Of a stretch of DNA of 64,000 nucleotides, positions 1-11,969 are shown one piece after another. How positions within the stretch are numbered: the stretch's first letter is position 1; each line of letters starts with the position of its first letter. The notes below the pieces were generated by a model. The model was not told the DNA's origin, made no database searches, and saw nothing but the letters and a program-made list of their open reading frames with translations. A program made the position numbers and the translations under genes. Source of the DNA: Abelmoschus esculentus (taxonomy: Eukaryota > Streptophyta > Magnoliopsida > Malvales > Malvaceae). The DNA is taken from assembly GCA_035048815.1 (NCBI GenBank), contig JAUCBN010000016.1, positions 2,162,501 through 2,226,500 of the forward strand, read 5' to 3'.

Positions 1-2260
1 AGAAATCTGGACGTCTACGCTGCACATATGCTGTTTTCCCCTCGTTTCCTTCTTCGGTGCCATAAAAAATCAGCGTGGCATTTCCACCAAGTTCCTGGAA
101 AAAACAACAGAGGAAATGAAACGATAAAATTTTCGGGTGGAACGATTGGAACAAGGGGTTGTTTATGATTCGATTCGGTACCTGAAGTCCGGCGTGGCCG
201 TCGTCAACTGCATTAAGAGATGATTTGAGCACCCGGATTGCTGTTGGACTATTTCTTAGGATCTCTCTGCACCATTTAATTGTTTCTTGCTCTAATTTCT
301 CTAGCTGGATCAAGTGCCAGAACAGTTTAATTTTATCTATTTGAGGGAATGGAGGATGGATCAAAGTAGAAAATGAAGACTTTGGGAGTAGATGGAAAAG
401 GGTGAGTGATTCTTCATTTATACGAGAACGACTTACCGGCACAACGGCATTCACAAGCCCCATTTTCTCTGCCTCAGAGGCAGTGTAGAACCTGGCAAGA
501 AACCACATTTCACGTGCCTTTTTAGGTCCAACCTGTTCATCATATCCAGATCAAACACATGGTTCAGATTGCATGCAAGCCTTATGTTCCTTAGACTTGT
601 CAAATACGAGTATATATCAGACTCAAGTTCAATATCTCTTAATTATTTTTCATGTATTTTAAGGAACCTTAAAACATTATATCTCATATCGTGTTTGAAT
701 GTATGAAAACACCAGAACCGAATATGTATACATCGAGCAAAATGAAGAACTGAGCAACATAGTGTAAGACACAGAACAAATATGATGCCAAATAAAAGCT
801 GAAATCTTTCTAATAGCTTACCAAACGGGACATTATTGAACTTCCATAACCAGCATCAAAACTTCCCACCTGTGGCATGTCATCATTTAAATATAATCAA
901 GGGCATCAAGCACCAACACTACCATCCAAAGAGGAAAATCATAAAATCAACCTATGTGACTAAAGCTCGAGAGTGCCAGATGGTCCAGGTTTCCTAAATT
1001 TTACTATGTATTTAGAGAATCCTTGAAGGACATACCTTGTACGGTCATGCCATGTATCAAATACAGACGCATCAAGAAAAATAAAGATTCAAAGCAATAT
1101 AGAAATCAACCAAGCCGGAGCAACAGAAAGGGTCTGCATTGTGAGCCCTTTTTAAATGAAATAACAGAACATATGATATGTAAGCACCTTGGGACCGGTT
1201 TGACCGAAAATAGCATTATCCGCAGCAATGGTCAGATCACAAACCATATGCAACACATGTCCTCCTCCAACAGCATAACCAGCAACCTGGTTTATAAGAT
1301 TAACATGATGCCAATGTAATCAAACAAAAACAAAACATAGAGGAATAAACATCGTCATTAGTTATCTTACAATAAGAAAGAAAAGAGATTACCATTGCTA
1401 TTACTGGTTTCGGAAGTCGCCTAATTTGAACCTGCAATTAGATAAATATCACGAAAGATGCAGGAACTAAAACTAGTACAACAACATAGAGGAAAAGTAC
1501 AAGGTGCTGTTTCCTGTTCATAGAAATTTACATACTGCTACTGCAACTAAATTCACATACTGAAGTCAGGTCAGGTCCGTGAGAATTCAGAACCAATATA
1601 TGTTACCTGAAGATCTAAAACATTAAGGCGGCCAAAATTTTCAAAATCAGCATAACCATCAGCTTTTCGCAACGCTTGGTCACCACCACTACAGAAAGCC
1701 TTGGTTCCCTACAACAAAAGATGATCAATTTATGGATATGGTGGGAAATTGAAATTTGGGTATTACCTTTCCGGTGAGAATTATGACTCCAATTGAACTG
1801 TCATCCCTGGCATCATTAAACGCACGTATGAGTTCCTTAATCGTCTGCGGACGGAAAGCATTTCTTCTCTCCGGTCTGTTTATTGTAATCTAGAAAAAAG
1901 AAGCAGCGGCAAGAAAATAATAAAAGCTTCTTCTTTTTATAAATATTTTTCTTCAGAATCATGAATCCCCAGTTAAGTTTAATGGACCTTTGCAATGCCT
2001 TCACCGACGGCCTTTTCGTATATAATATCGGTGAACTCTTTGTCGTACTCATCACAAGCAGTTTTCCAGTCAACCTCATGGCTTGCAACTTCACCATGGA
2101 TTCTATGGTAGCTATCATCCATGGAAGCGTTGCAGAGCCCGACGGAACCAACGGTAGGACCGGAATTCGAGCCCGAACCGACTGGCAACAAGAGATGGTT
2201 GGAGACGGTTGCGATTCTCCTTGTTATCGCACTGAACTCCTTGTTTGAAATCTTCGCCAT
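1..2260 (-). CDS. MENB: 1,4-dihydroxy-2-naphthoyl-CoA synthase (naphthoate synthase), peroxisomal; 3' end outside the window
   Basis: Crotonase-family enzyme that closes the second ring of the naphthoquinone in phylloquinone (vitamin K1) synthesis, acting in peroxisomes. Nine exons were read: 2260-1988, 1889-1767, 1708-1607, 1431-1393, 1286-1188, 869-822, 532-437, 304-182 and 94-1. All complete exons are phase 0, giving 332 codons so far. Diagnostic stretches are FTDIIYEKAVGEGIAK, TINRPERRNAFRPQTIKEL, CSGGDQALRKADGYADF, AGYAVGGGHVLHMVCDL, the QTGPKVGSFDAGYGS active-site region and LARFYTASEAEKMGLVNAV. Near the N-terminus, residues RIATVSNHL fit the PTS2 pattern R-I-x5-H-L. The reading stops at ...AYVQRRRPDF, so only the last few residues and the stop lie beyond base 1. 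No lesion was seen. Identification is very secure. Confidence 0.96.
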
Positions 2261-2857
2261 TGGGAGCTGACTTTTGGGTGTTGAAGATTTGCAGCGGTGA
2301 GATTATTGAAGTGAGGGATTGTGGACTTATAGCGTTGGCGAATGGCGACCGTGGTGATGTGATTGAGAATTGAGATTTCCTACGCTTTGCTGAGAGATCA
2401 GATAAGATAAGATAAGATGTTGGTCACGAACGTCGGTCGCTCCCTCGAGAACATTGTCGGGACTTTATTGAAACGCACCGTTCCTGCTCTCAATAAACAT
2501 CAACAGCATGTCTGGTTGGCTTGTAATCTTTAAAGTGAATGTTAAATCTTAATCCAAAAAACAATACGTTTCTATGTATTATATCGATTTATTGATGAGC
2601 ATGTAGTAGATAGTGCATCTGTATATATATTTCACAATCAAATAATCTGCCTTAATGAACAAGACAGTCTTGTACTTCAGAATGCGACTCTACCCGAAAC
2701 CCGATCACATGGTTGTATAATCTTTAAACTAGGATGAGGCCTGAATATACAATATATATACTTGATATGATAACGAATGGTGTGAGGGGTCGGGAGAACG
2801 ATGCCGACCGCACAAGAGGATACACCCGATGAATTATCTATGATTACATTTACAAGC
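2261..2857. other. Intergenic: MENB 5' region and 3' UTR of the first polygalacturonase
   Basis: About 600 bp without a coding exon. The right part (about 2580-2857) should hold the 3' UTR of the polygalacturonase; the left part should hold the MENB 5' UTR and promoter. No other gene is visible. Confidence 0.6.
2401..2416. promoter_or_regulatory. Three overlapping GATAAG I-box-like motifs upstream of MENB
   Basis: Three overlapping GATAAG hexamers lie 140-155 bp upstream of the MENB ATG. GATAAG is the I-box core known from light-regulated plant promoters, which would suit a gene feeding photosystem I with phylloquinone. The repeat is seen directly; function is inference, and it could be a chance microsatellite in the 5' UTR. 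Confidence 0.35.
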
Positions 2858-5569
2858 TCAGCATGCATCATGATCGGATTGGACTCTGTTGCTTGCCGGC
2901 TTGCCAATCTGTAAACAACCGATTGGAGGGACAGTAGGTGTGGTCAGTTCTCCGAAAGTTTGCCAACAGAATGGATCGTAGAGGTGGTAACGTTCCTGCA
3001 GAGGCTGTAGTTCAATGGCAGTTAAGGTTACACCTACACATGGAAGGCTATCACTGCAGGCGAAGTGAACAGGTTTTACTGTGTATGTTCCTCTTATTTT
3101 TTCATAGGTGATTCCTGATAGAGCGACCGCAGCTGTTTCATTAGAACATGTCCTTTTGTCACAGTAGAACTGGTCGATCACAATTGGGAGTTGGACCTCA
3201 GAAACTTGAATGTTTGAGAACAGAACCCCTTGAACAGAACCAGATCCACCCTGCAGATGTGATTTTAGGGCATATGTAAGAAAAGTTACTACCAACCTAG
3301 AGTTGTAAAAGAACTTGGGAGTATAAAAATTTGAACTTGTTATAGAAGTAAATAAAATATAAAGATAAGGAAAACTCAGAGATTGTGTTACCTGCCATGT
3401 CTTGATTCTGACACCATTCATTGTGTTATGCATAATGACATCTCGGACAGTGATGTTTGAGACACAGGCTTTGGTATTATCCCTTCCTAAGCTGCCAATG
3501 CTAATTCCATGTCCTGGTCCACAGTTCACATTGTGAATGTATACATTTGAGCATCCTGTTTGTATGGAAATACAGTCGTCCCCTGCAATGATAGAGCTCA
3601 GATTAGTGCAAGCATGGAAACAGATACCCTGTATCGCAAGCAATAGATCGGCGAGGGCCTGTTTTTAAGCAAAATTGACCAGTGAATGTAACTCTTGAAG
3701 TTTGGATATTGCTGGCATCCACTTGTCAAATTACTATTGGTGATGGTGAATGTGTGGAATAGAATAATGAGCAGGATAATATTGTGATGTGTTTCTTCCA
3801 GGATCCCAATCAGAGACACCTCATTTCAGCACTCCTTATCCTCATTGTTTAACTGAATGTGATATCGAAACAATATGTTTATACTAGCAAGTTAAGTCGA
3901 ATAATTACCGCAGGCAAGATCGCTGCTGTGAATTAGCACATCATTTGAGTTCTGCAGGTGGATTCCATCTGTGTTAGGACTGTCCCCAGGAGACGAGACG
4001 GTAATATCATGCACCACATCTCCCATGCAGTTATCAAACTTGAGATGGCATAGAGGACTGTTTTGAATTGTTATTCCGGTGACTGTGGCGTTAAAGCTCC
4101 CGTAAAATCTTAGTGCCTGTAAAACGGAACGTTAGGAAAATGTCAGGACTGCATAGTCGGGGAATATGATTGAGTTTTCATAGTTCCATTTTCCAAGTGC
4201 TCCTTACAGTTGGTTTGATGCTTGGCATTTTCCCACTGAGTTCATTTCTGACCTGTCATCCAATTTATGGGAGAAATATGATTAGTTTACAGAACCAACA
4301 TGAAAATTTCAGAGGCAACTGGCAAGTAGAAACTGAATTAGGCAACTACCGGCATCGGTGGCCTTTCTTGAACTGTGTTGTTTAACGGAACTATGAGTTT
4401 CCATTCATCATCATACGGATCTTCATACGGGGTGTCTTGCCACCAACCTGAGCCTCTTCCATCAATGATACCTTTTCCTTGAATAGTTATCCCTTTAAGT
4501 TTTGAGAATTCAAGCCACTGTAAAATACCTTTCCCCCAGGGTCTCGAGTCGGTCGGAGCAATAATCGTACCATCCAGCTGAGAAGAAAGAAACCAGCTTC
4601 ATCAGAATTGATCCAATTTCATTCAACACTGTTATCTGCATAGGAGTAATTTAAAGATCTCGCATTGTTTTACCTGAAACACAATGTTTGCTTGACAGTA
4701 TGGACCAGAAAATGAAATGGGGCCTACAAGGAACACAAATTCGGCTGGAACAACAACAGTTGATGCCTCTACCTTACATGCAGCTGCCCATGCATCTTGA
4801 AATGCCTGCTTTGCACCATATTAAGTCAGCTTTGAGGCTAACATGATAATAACTAAAGGAAGACACAGAATGACAGTTGAGTACTGTGTTGGTTAACTGT
4901 ATGTTCTGCCAATTATTATTTATTACACCAAAAGCGGCTAAACTACCCAAAGAGAATCATTCTTTATTTTGGAGTGGCCTCACTTGTGCTCTCTCTTCTT
5001 TCCACCACATATTTTACTTGCTTTTCTTTGTTTCCATATAACCTTTCTGTGCACTTCATATGACCATACATTCTAATATATCAACTTGCCTTAAAATCAA
5101 ACTTTCATGTCCAGAACAATGGTACAATCTTAAGCAATGGTGAAATCTTAGTCTTAAGCAACACATTGGAACATTGTATTGAGCGTTATGAATGTAAAGA
5201 AGTTGACATCCTGACCTTAGTATCATCTGTGTCCCCGTCGCCTTTAGCGCCGAAATCGAGGACGTTGAATACGCTGTAACCATCGTAAGGTGGAGGTATT
5301 GAAGGGATGACTTCCTCTTTAGACTTAGGAGATGGAAGAGGTGATGGAGTAGCTTTGTGGGACTGTGGAGGAGGCTTAGGCTTCGATCCTCCGTTGCGAT
5401 TACCGTGGCCGTGACTCACTCCTTTTTTCTTGGATAATGATGCAGTAGCATATCTGCTCTGCCTCCAATGCTTTCCTTTTCTTGCAATGCAAGTTTCAAT
5501 ACTGGAACACCACATGAGTAATGCGATTAAAACCATGAGTGTGATGCTTTTAAAGCTGGTTCCATCCAT
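2858..5569 (-). CDS. Polygalacturonase (glycoside hydrolase 28), secreted, PGX3/At1g48100-like
   Basis: Hydrolyses homogalacturonan in the cell wall. Six exons: 5569-5216, 4805-4674, 4577-4350, 4116-3909, 3582-3392 and 3250-2858, giving 501 aa. A hydrophobic signal segment (ITLMVLIALLMWC) is followed by a basic, proline-rich stretch (KPKPPPQSHKATPSPLPSP) up to about residue 100, then the right-handed beta-helix domain. GH28 signatures are present: NTDG at 286-289, DD at 309-310, GHG at 331-333 and RIK at 366-368, so the enzyme should be active. An in-frame reading continues upstream to 5689, but a TATA box at 5668-5674 lies inside it. The ATG at 5569, just before the signal peptide, is therefore the start. 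The proline-rich N-terminus points to the At1g48100 type; the exact subfamily is by eye. Confidence 0.93.
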
Positions 5570-5667
5570 GGTTCTTTTTCTTGGAGTTTCTCTAGGTGAG
5601 AAGCAGAGAGAAGAGACAGAGCAGGAGAGAAAGACTTGTGGTATGAGAGCCAAAATATGGTTGCTGC

Positions 5668-5674
5668 TTAAATA
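5668..5674 (-). promoter_or_regulatory. TATA box of the first polygalacturonase
   Basis: TATTTAA on the minus strand, about 100 bp before the ATG at 5569, in a CCC-TATTTAA-GCAG context. It helps reject the longer upstream reading frame as coding. Confidence 0.6.
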
Positions 5675-7084
5675 GGGAGAGGACTCCAAAGAAAAAAATT
5701 AAAAATCGATTAACTCGAATCGAATATATGTTATAATAATATTCACATAAATCAATTATACATTACAAAAAGAATGATTAAATCAGGGGTTGCTGTTGCA
5801 GCAGCTGCTTTATTTTAATACAGATTTCCTCCCACTGGTGTTTTAATAATTTAATATTTATATACGTAAGAATAAATATTTATTATTTAAGAGAAAATAA
5901 TATATTTGTTTAATGTAAATTAGGCCAAAAATGGGACACGTGACATGAGCGGGTCTATTCTGTATGTGTGAGACTGAGTTTGACAGCTCTTCATTATCAT
6001 CACATGCAAGTTCACGGGCTTCACTTTTTCTCATTCCTATTTTTTTCCTTTTTAAAAATGAAAAGTATTTATTCTTATATTTAAATTTAAAATAAAATAA
6101 TATTATTTTTAAGAAAAAAAGGGTCTCACCACCACGTATGACAATTTTTTTTAGTTACGAACTTACGACATAAATAAACTAATTCTCAGCTCATCTGGAT
6201 CTACCTGTCTGATTGGTCTCACCTGACGGGTTTTGTTTTATTTATTTCAAAATTTTAATACAGAACAATTATTATTATTATTATTAATCCAAATTGAACT
6301 GGTAGAATTAGACAAAAATGATAAAGAGAAACCCAAAGCGCCCATTGTTTTGCTTAGAGACATGCACCATCGATATTAAAAATATTTAATTTTAAAATTT
6401 TAAAAATTAAGATTTCGAAAAAGTGCATCTTTTACAAATCTTAAAAAAGTTTAACGACAGAAGTTTTTAAAGTAAAATGAATAAAATATTTATATGATAC
6501 AAATTAAGTTATAGGTTTAAAATCTATTAAAAGATAAAAATTATTAAAAGAAATTGATTAAATTTGACGATACTCATTAATTTATATTTTAGTAAAATAA
6601 AAAAAAATTAAGAGATGCTTGGAATCAAACCGGACTCCAGTTTAAAAAAATTATTAATTTTATTAAATGAGAAATATATAATTTAAATATTTTTAAAATT
6701 AATCATTGTAGATCAAACAAAAATCATATATAAAATATTAAAACTCATTTACAATACTCGAATAAAAAATAGATATAAATAAACTGATTGCATCCAATCT
6801 ATTAATAAACCATCAAAAATTATAAATTAGAATCAATATAAAAAAACTCTTTACAAATACAAATTGTATATAGAAATGCAATCTGAGGCTATGGGTTGAA
6901 GACTTTGAGAGCGGTTACCCCTAATTTAATTAAACCAGACCCGGTTTTCATCGCCCAATGATTACACTGAGTAACAACATTGTCTTAATTGAGGCTTTGT
7001 CGTTTTCAATTAAATTATTATTTAGGGTACGAAGGATAATAAATTAATGAAAAATAATGCTCGTGAACTCTGTTACACGCATGA

Positions 7085-7130
<46 letters not shown>
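7085..7130. repeat. (ATT)n microsatellite
   Basis: About 15 uninterrupted ATT units, the longest simple trinucleotide repeat in the window. Likely polymorphic. Confidence 0.95.
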
Positions 7131-7133
<3 letters not shown>

Positions 7134-7227
7134 GATTGAGTTAGTGTGAGAGACTATAAGTATCAATATAACTGAGAGTCAAGAGTCTCATATAAATATC
7201 AATTTTAAAAAATTCATATAAATATTT

Positions 7228-7275
7228 ATAAAAGTAACGGTTGTTCTTAGAGATCACAGGTTTGAGCATTGATGC
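7228..7275 (+). repeat. Possible tRNA-derived SINE fragment, copy 1
   Basis: The motif TTAGAGATCACAGGTTTGAG follows ACGGTTGTTC. Related sequences occur at 22915-22982 and 38752-38822 on the opposite strand. In those, a GTGGTTAAA stretch (A-box-like) precedes a GGGTTCGAGTA or AAGTCTGAGCA stretch (B-box-like) at about tRNA spacing. Copy relation is seen; SINE identity is inference. Confidence 0.35.
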
Positions 7276-9178
7276 CGATAGAGTGATTAAGCGATCAATA
7301 TTAAATGGTGGGGATTATATTTTAAAATAAATATTATTATAATCATTATTAGCTTGTTAAAAAAAATATTCTGTCAAAAAGCATAAACTAGGTTAAAAAA
7401 TCTTTAGTTTTAAAATAAAGAATTTTATGATTCGAATCTTAAATTTATTGAATTTTACTACTGTTGATAATGCCAAATTGTTACTAGTTGGGGACTGTTG
7501 TTGTGCATGTGAAAGTTTTCGTTGTGGAACATATCCCCCTCTATTATGGAGTTGAGTACGTTTAAAAGATGGGATCTCTTGCGCTGATTCTCACAGTTAG
7601 ACAGACAAAAGCTACTTTTGTCGTCACTCTGACAAAAAACTAATGTCACGACCTAAGAAGAAAACTATGCATTGTCACGGATATACAACAGCTTCCATTC
7701 CCTGCATCTGATTTTTCTTATTATTTACGTTTAAAAAATAGATTTATACACGAATCATTTTGTCTCAGTAATTAATAGAACGATTGTTATTTTTGTAGGT
7801 TTTAAGATCGATTTCAGACTTGTTTGAGTGACGCAACGAGGGCGTCGTCAAGTTTGGTGGGGCGCATGTCAGGGGCCGCAGGTTGGGGTCCGAGACATTG
7901 ACACCACATGATGTATATTTGCATGCCCAAGTAATTCTAAGGGTGATTTTAGGTTTAAGAAGACCACCAATATTAGTCCGATCCAAGAAGTATTTTAAAA
8001 GCCTTATCCACACAATGTGTATGAGTATTAGTATTGTAACTCAGTGATTGATCATATTCAATTGATTCAGACAATCACCGTTAAAGCAAACATTCAATAA
8101 AATTAAAATTTGAATCTAATTTTGTAATCTCTTCTCCCTATTGTAACCCTAAAAATGAAGGAAAATATTTTTGTAAGCTGAAAATGCACATGAATCTCCA
8201 TGAGCTGTAAATGTGTCACACTTCCATGCGTGACCTTCAGTATAAGGGTGGAAGCGTATTGGATCATATATCATGTGTTCATAGAGCAGCCTCCCGTGAG
8301 TAGCTCCAACCTTGTGGAATGCTTTTAATTGGTTGCACAAGATCATAAATATGGAGAATATTATAATCTCAAGTTTGTTATTGTATTCGAGATAAATTTA
8401 TATATTCGATCCAAAAATATTAAATCAATTGAATGATAATTAAACCTAGAACTCAACTCGATTAATTTATCTGAGTATTGGATTTGATGAAATATTAAAA
8501 GGGTGACAGATTCGGACAATCAATTCATATGATCTGTTCTTCTCTTGCCTTAAAAGCATAGATATATGGGATAGAAACCAATTGTGCACCACACAAACAT
8601 GGTTGAAAAATCAAAATCATTATTTTTTAATTTTAAATTCCAAAGTTTTGTTTCTTTTTCTTTTCCCATAGAGTTAAATGGATGGACCACATTTGTTTAT
8701 TTATTACACCACAAGTCACATACTTCATCACTTTGCAAACAGAGGAAAGCTCAAACCCAAACTTTTTTTCATAGGTTTAGGGTTTTTTCAGACCAACCAA
8801 CTATCCATTTTTTTAGTACAAGAATCATGAACTGATCTGTATGTCGGTGGTCCCTGATTGTCCTAGCATTTTCAGCATTTTCAAGCACTAGAATCGATCT
8901 CTTGAGAGCCACATCATGTTTTCTGGTGTGTATTTTCCCACACCGGCATATCAAACATGTAACATGGTAGAAATGGCTGTAATAAGGTCGTGTATACCAT
9001 ATATTCGTATCCATTACTCACTCGAGTAATCTCAATAATGTATAATAACATCAGTTACATCCGCAATGTCCCATGAAAAATTCAACTTGTGCCTCAAACC
9101 TCTTCTCGGACCTCTGCTGCTTTAATTTATGAAGTAATTGCTATAAACATTGCTACTGATATGCCTATATGGAGGGAC

Positions 9179-11585
9179 TTACAGTTCAGTGTGAATAATA
9201 CGATCTCCGGTGCATTCGGCAAGCTCGGCATTATTTTCTTTATGACCGATGAGAATATAGCCTTTGTCATTGGAATTTAGGCAATCTGCAGACGGATTAA
9301 CAATCCCAGTGCCAAAGCCTTGAACAGAGTTGCAGTAGGTCTCTGCAGTGCCATCCTTCTTCTCTAAGTTTATATTGCTACAGGGAGTGGTATCACTGCA
9401 GGCGAATTTAATTGCTTCCTTACTTTTCGTTGTCCCGCTAATGTTCCGGTACATGATCTGGCAATCTGCAGACGGATTAGTGTTCTCATTGCCTGAGAGA
9501 GTCCTCCAAGAAACATGATGCAGATTCGATATAAAGACGGATGGTGGCGAATTTAGATATGACAGAAAAGAACTTTGATAATGCACCTGGTTTTGGCAGG
9601 TTTTCGGTGAATCACAGTAGAATTGATCGATAATGATGGGGTTGGCAACATCTTCCATCCTCACATTTTTGAAACGAACCCCACGTACATAACCGGAGCC
9701 TCCCTTTATATACGAATCACAAGAACATACAAGTCATCACCAAAGAAATGAATCTGAGTGGCTCTAAATGCAACATGCGTATTCAAATTCTGAGAAAAAA
9801 GAACATACCTGCCAAGTTTTAATCCTGACACCATTTGTAGTCTCCTTGAGAAATGCTGTATCTAAGACCACCTTTGTTACAATGGCAGTCGAGTTATCCT
9901 TCCCAAGGCTTCCAATGCTAAGTTGCAGAATTTAGCATCAAAGAGAACATATTAAAAAATGAAGTAAAACATATAACAATCAGTTCAAGCTGTAGGGGAT
10001 GGAATGGTAACAAAAACGTCTCTCTTAACTAGATTAGAGAACAATCTGTTGTTTATAGAATCTAACATGAAGTTTGGAACACACCTGACACCATGTCCTG
10101 GTCCATAATATATCCTCTTCATCTTGATAGCAGATGAAGCGTTAACAATGGAGATGCAATCATCCCCTGAATTTCATATACACATAATCACCATAATAAA
10201 CCAGTCAGTATGCAGGCTTGTAATAGTTTGTATATTCATTTCTATGAGGTATTCTTTCAAGCTTCATTTAGGGTTGTTATGTTCTTCAAAACAAAACGGT
10301 GCAAGACGAAAGACAAGGTTTAACAACCTGTTCCTATTTTGGAGTCTTGAAGAACCACATTAGTTGACTCAGTGATGTGGATCCCATCAGTGTTTGGACT
10401 GTCTCCAGCGCAGGAAACTTGTACTTCCAATACTCGAACCGAATCGCACCTGGAAATGACAAAATTCATCTGTTGGCTGTTCTGAATAGTAAGACCCTTC
10501 ACCTTAATAGATGAGCTTGAATCTATAGTCAGTGCCTGCAACAAATTTGATAGTTCATATACACAAATTCGGCATGCTGCTTATTGGAAGCATGATTAGC
10601 ATAATTGCAGAGAAGGATCCTTACAGTTGGCGCCTCTCTGCAAGGCTGCCAAAGTAAAAACAAACAGAAGAAGAACATGTGAATATTCTATTTGTTTGAT
10701 TTGTAACTTCATGGAAAACTACTTCCTTCAGCTTTGAAAAATCAAGCCAGAGTCGTGGAAGATTCGGATCCCAGTCATTAGGTTCATCTGGTGCTGCTAT
10801 TGTTCCATCAATCTGAATAATATCATTTAATCTGTAAGATAGATATAAGATAATGGAGATGTTATTTCCATAAGTTCAATTTGATGTATATTGAAATTAC
10901 CTGAACAACCAACCTATCTGCACATGGCCCCTGAAACTTGGTAGCATTAACCAAGTAGCGGCGTCCAGGAGGAACCAAGAAGACTGATTTTGGAGTAGAG
11001 CATGATGTGTTCCATGCTTTTCTAAAAGCCTGTTATGAAAATATTGAACAAAGACAAAGTTCTAATGTATCAAATCAGATATTAGCTTATTTTGATGGCA
11101 TGGAAAACATATTTCTTCCAACAGTAATACACAACATTTAAATTTCCAGATCAGATCAAATGCTTAAGTTGGTCAAAATAATATTCACAGCTAACTGTCT
11201 TCCTAATTCTTTGTCTCAAACACCATGGAAACAAAGAGTGTTGATTACTAGCGAGCAGCCTTTATCGGTAGAAACTTTTATTTCAATGTCTTAAAAGAAC
11301 CATCAAGGTAACTTGCAAGGGATTAAAAATAAATTCTCAAGCATATACCTCTGTGTCATCAGAAACTCCATCTCCAACTACACCAAAGCTATCCACATTC
11401 ACAAAGACCTTGCCACCACGTTCACTTATCCAAAACGAGTCCTCAAACTGTTCTGCATCTTCTTCAGCTATGTCAATGTCCTCAAGCTCTCCAAGTATGT
11501 TAAAGTTGTCATATAACATGTTTCCAGCAACTGCATATGCTGTTACCAGCAAACCAAGGAAGGAAACCACAAACAATTTATCCAT
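9179..11585 (-). CDS. Polygalacturonase-like (GH28), At1g23460/At1g70500 type, probably decaying
   Basis: Cell-wall pectin hydrolase family. Exons read: 11585-11349, 11029-10901, 10812-10723, 10645-10625, 10535-10328, 10166-10085, 9917-9809, 9703-9587 and 9457-9179, about 423 aa with a signal peptide (LFVVSFLGLLVTAYAVAG). Catalytic motifs remain: SPNTDG, GDDC, GPGHGVSIGS and NGVRIK. Three lesions are inferred against the family. Most of the stretch after DFSKLK (usually ending in GSGSKWW...) is gone, leaving a 21-bp micro-exon PCREAPT. The usual TSAV-type start of the last exon is missing. CSNINLEKK lacks about five residues between two SN repeats. A splice form keeping frame can be drawn, so it may still be expressed, but folding is doubtful. 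The TATA box at 11651-11658 supports the ATG at 11585. Confidence 0.78.
9460..9479. repeat. 20-bp exact direct repeat (second copy at 9280-9299)
   Basis: GGCAATCTGCAGACGGATTA occurs at 9280-9299 and again exactly 180 bp away at 9460-9479. The first copy codes for NPSADC near the polygalacturonase C-terminus. The second lies at the 3' splice site of the same last exon and reads NPSADC in the same frame, where the family has other sequence. Confidence 0.9.
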
Positions 11586-11650
11586 TGTTCTTTTATGTTT
11601 ACTTGGAAGATTGATTGAGTTGTATAAATCCGATAAGACACGGATTTGAT

Positions 11651-11658
11651 TTATATAT
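11651..11658 (-). promoter_or_regulatory. TATA box of the second polygalacturonase
   Basis: ATATATAA on the minus strand, about 70 bp upstream of the ATG at 11585. Confidence 0.55.
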
Positions 11659-11948
11659 GCAGATTCGTTTTGGAAAATAACAGCTTTGTGATCTACATGG
11701 CTTAGCTTAAAAGTAGATGAAGGTGCTACATTTTCTACATGCTGACACTTGAAGTACGAGGTTAAATGTATTTTTAAGTTGTTTGCTTTACTCCTCAACC
11801 AGTAGGCTACAATTGACCAATCAAGATGTCCATAGATTGTGTATAATCTCTCACTATATCTCTCATGGAAGTGGGTAAATGAATCAACATAGGGAAGTGT
11901 TATATATTCGGTAAACTCAATTTTATAAATTGCATCATGAAGAAACAC

Positions 11949-11968
11949 CATGCATGCATGCATGCATG
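11949..11968. repeat. (CATG)5 tract in the polygalacturonase upstream region
   Basis: Five CATG units, self-complementary, so it reads the same on both strands. It contains overlapping CATGCA RY-type elements, about 365 bp upstream of the ATG. Regulatory role is not shown. Confidence 0.8.
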
Positions 11969-11969
11969 T

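Larger units (their letters stand above)
5690..9178. other. Intergenic AT-rich DNA
   Basis: About 3.5 kb with no convincing gene. It holds poly-A/T tracts, a long ATT microsatellite (7085-7130), a possible SINE head (7228-7275) and, next to 9178, the probable 3' UTR of the second polygalacturonase. A GC-richer patch at 7830-7910 and another at 8170-8340 have only short, broken frames and may be old transposon remnants. Confidence 0.6.

Noticed and set aside
5570..5689. Longer N-terminus for the first polygalacturonase from an upstream start
   Set aside because: A TATA box at 5668-5674 lies inside this stretch, and the signal peptide begins right after the ATG at 5569.
11586..11963. 126-codon extension upstream of the second polygalacturonase start
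   Set aside because: It spans the TATA box at 11651-11658 and has no family resemblance; it is promoter sequence that happens to stay open.
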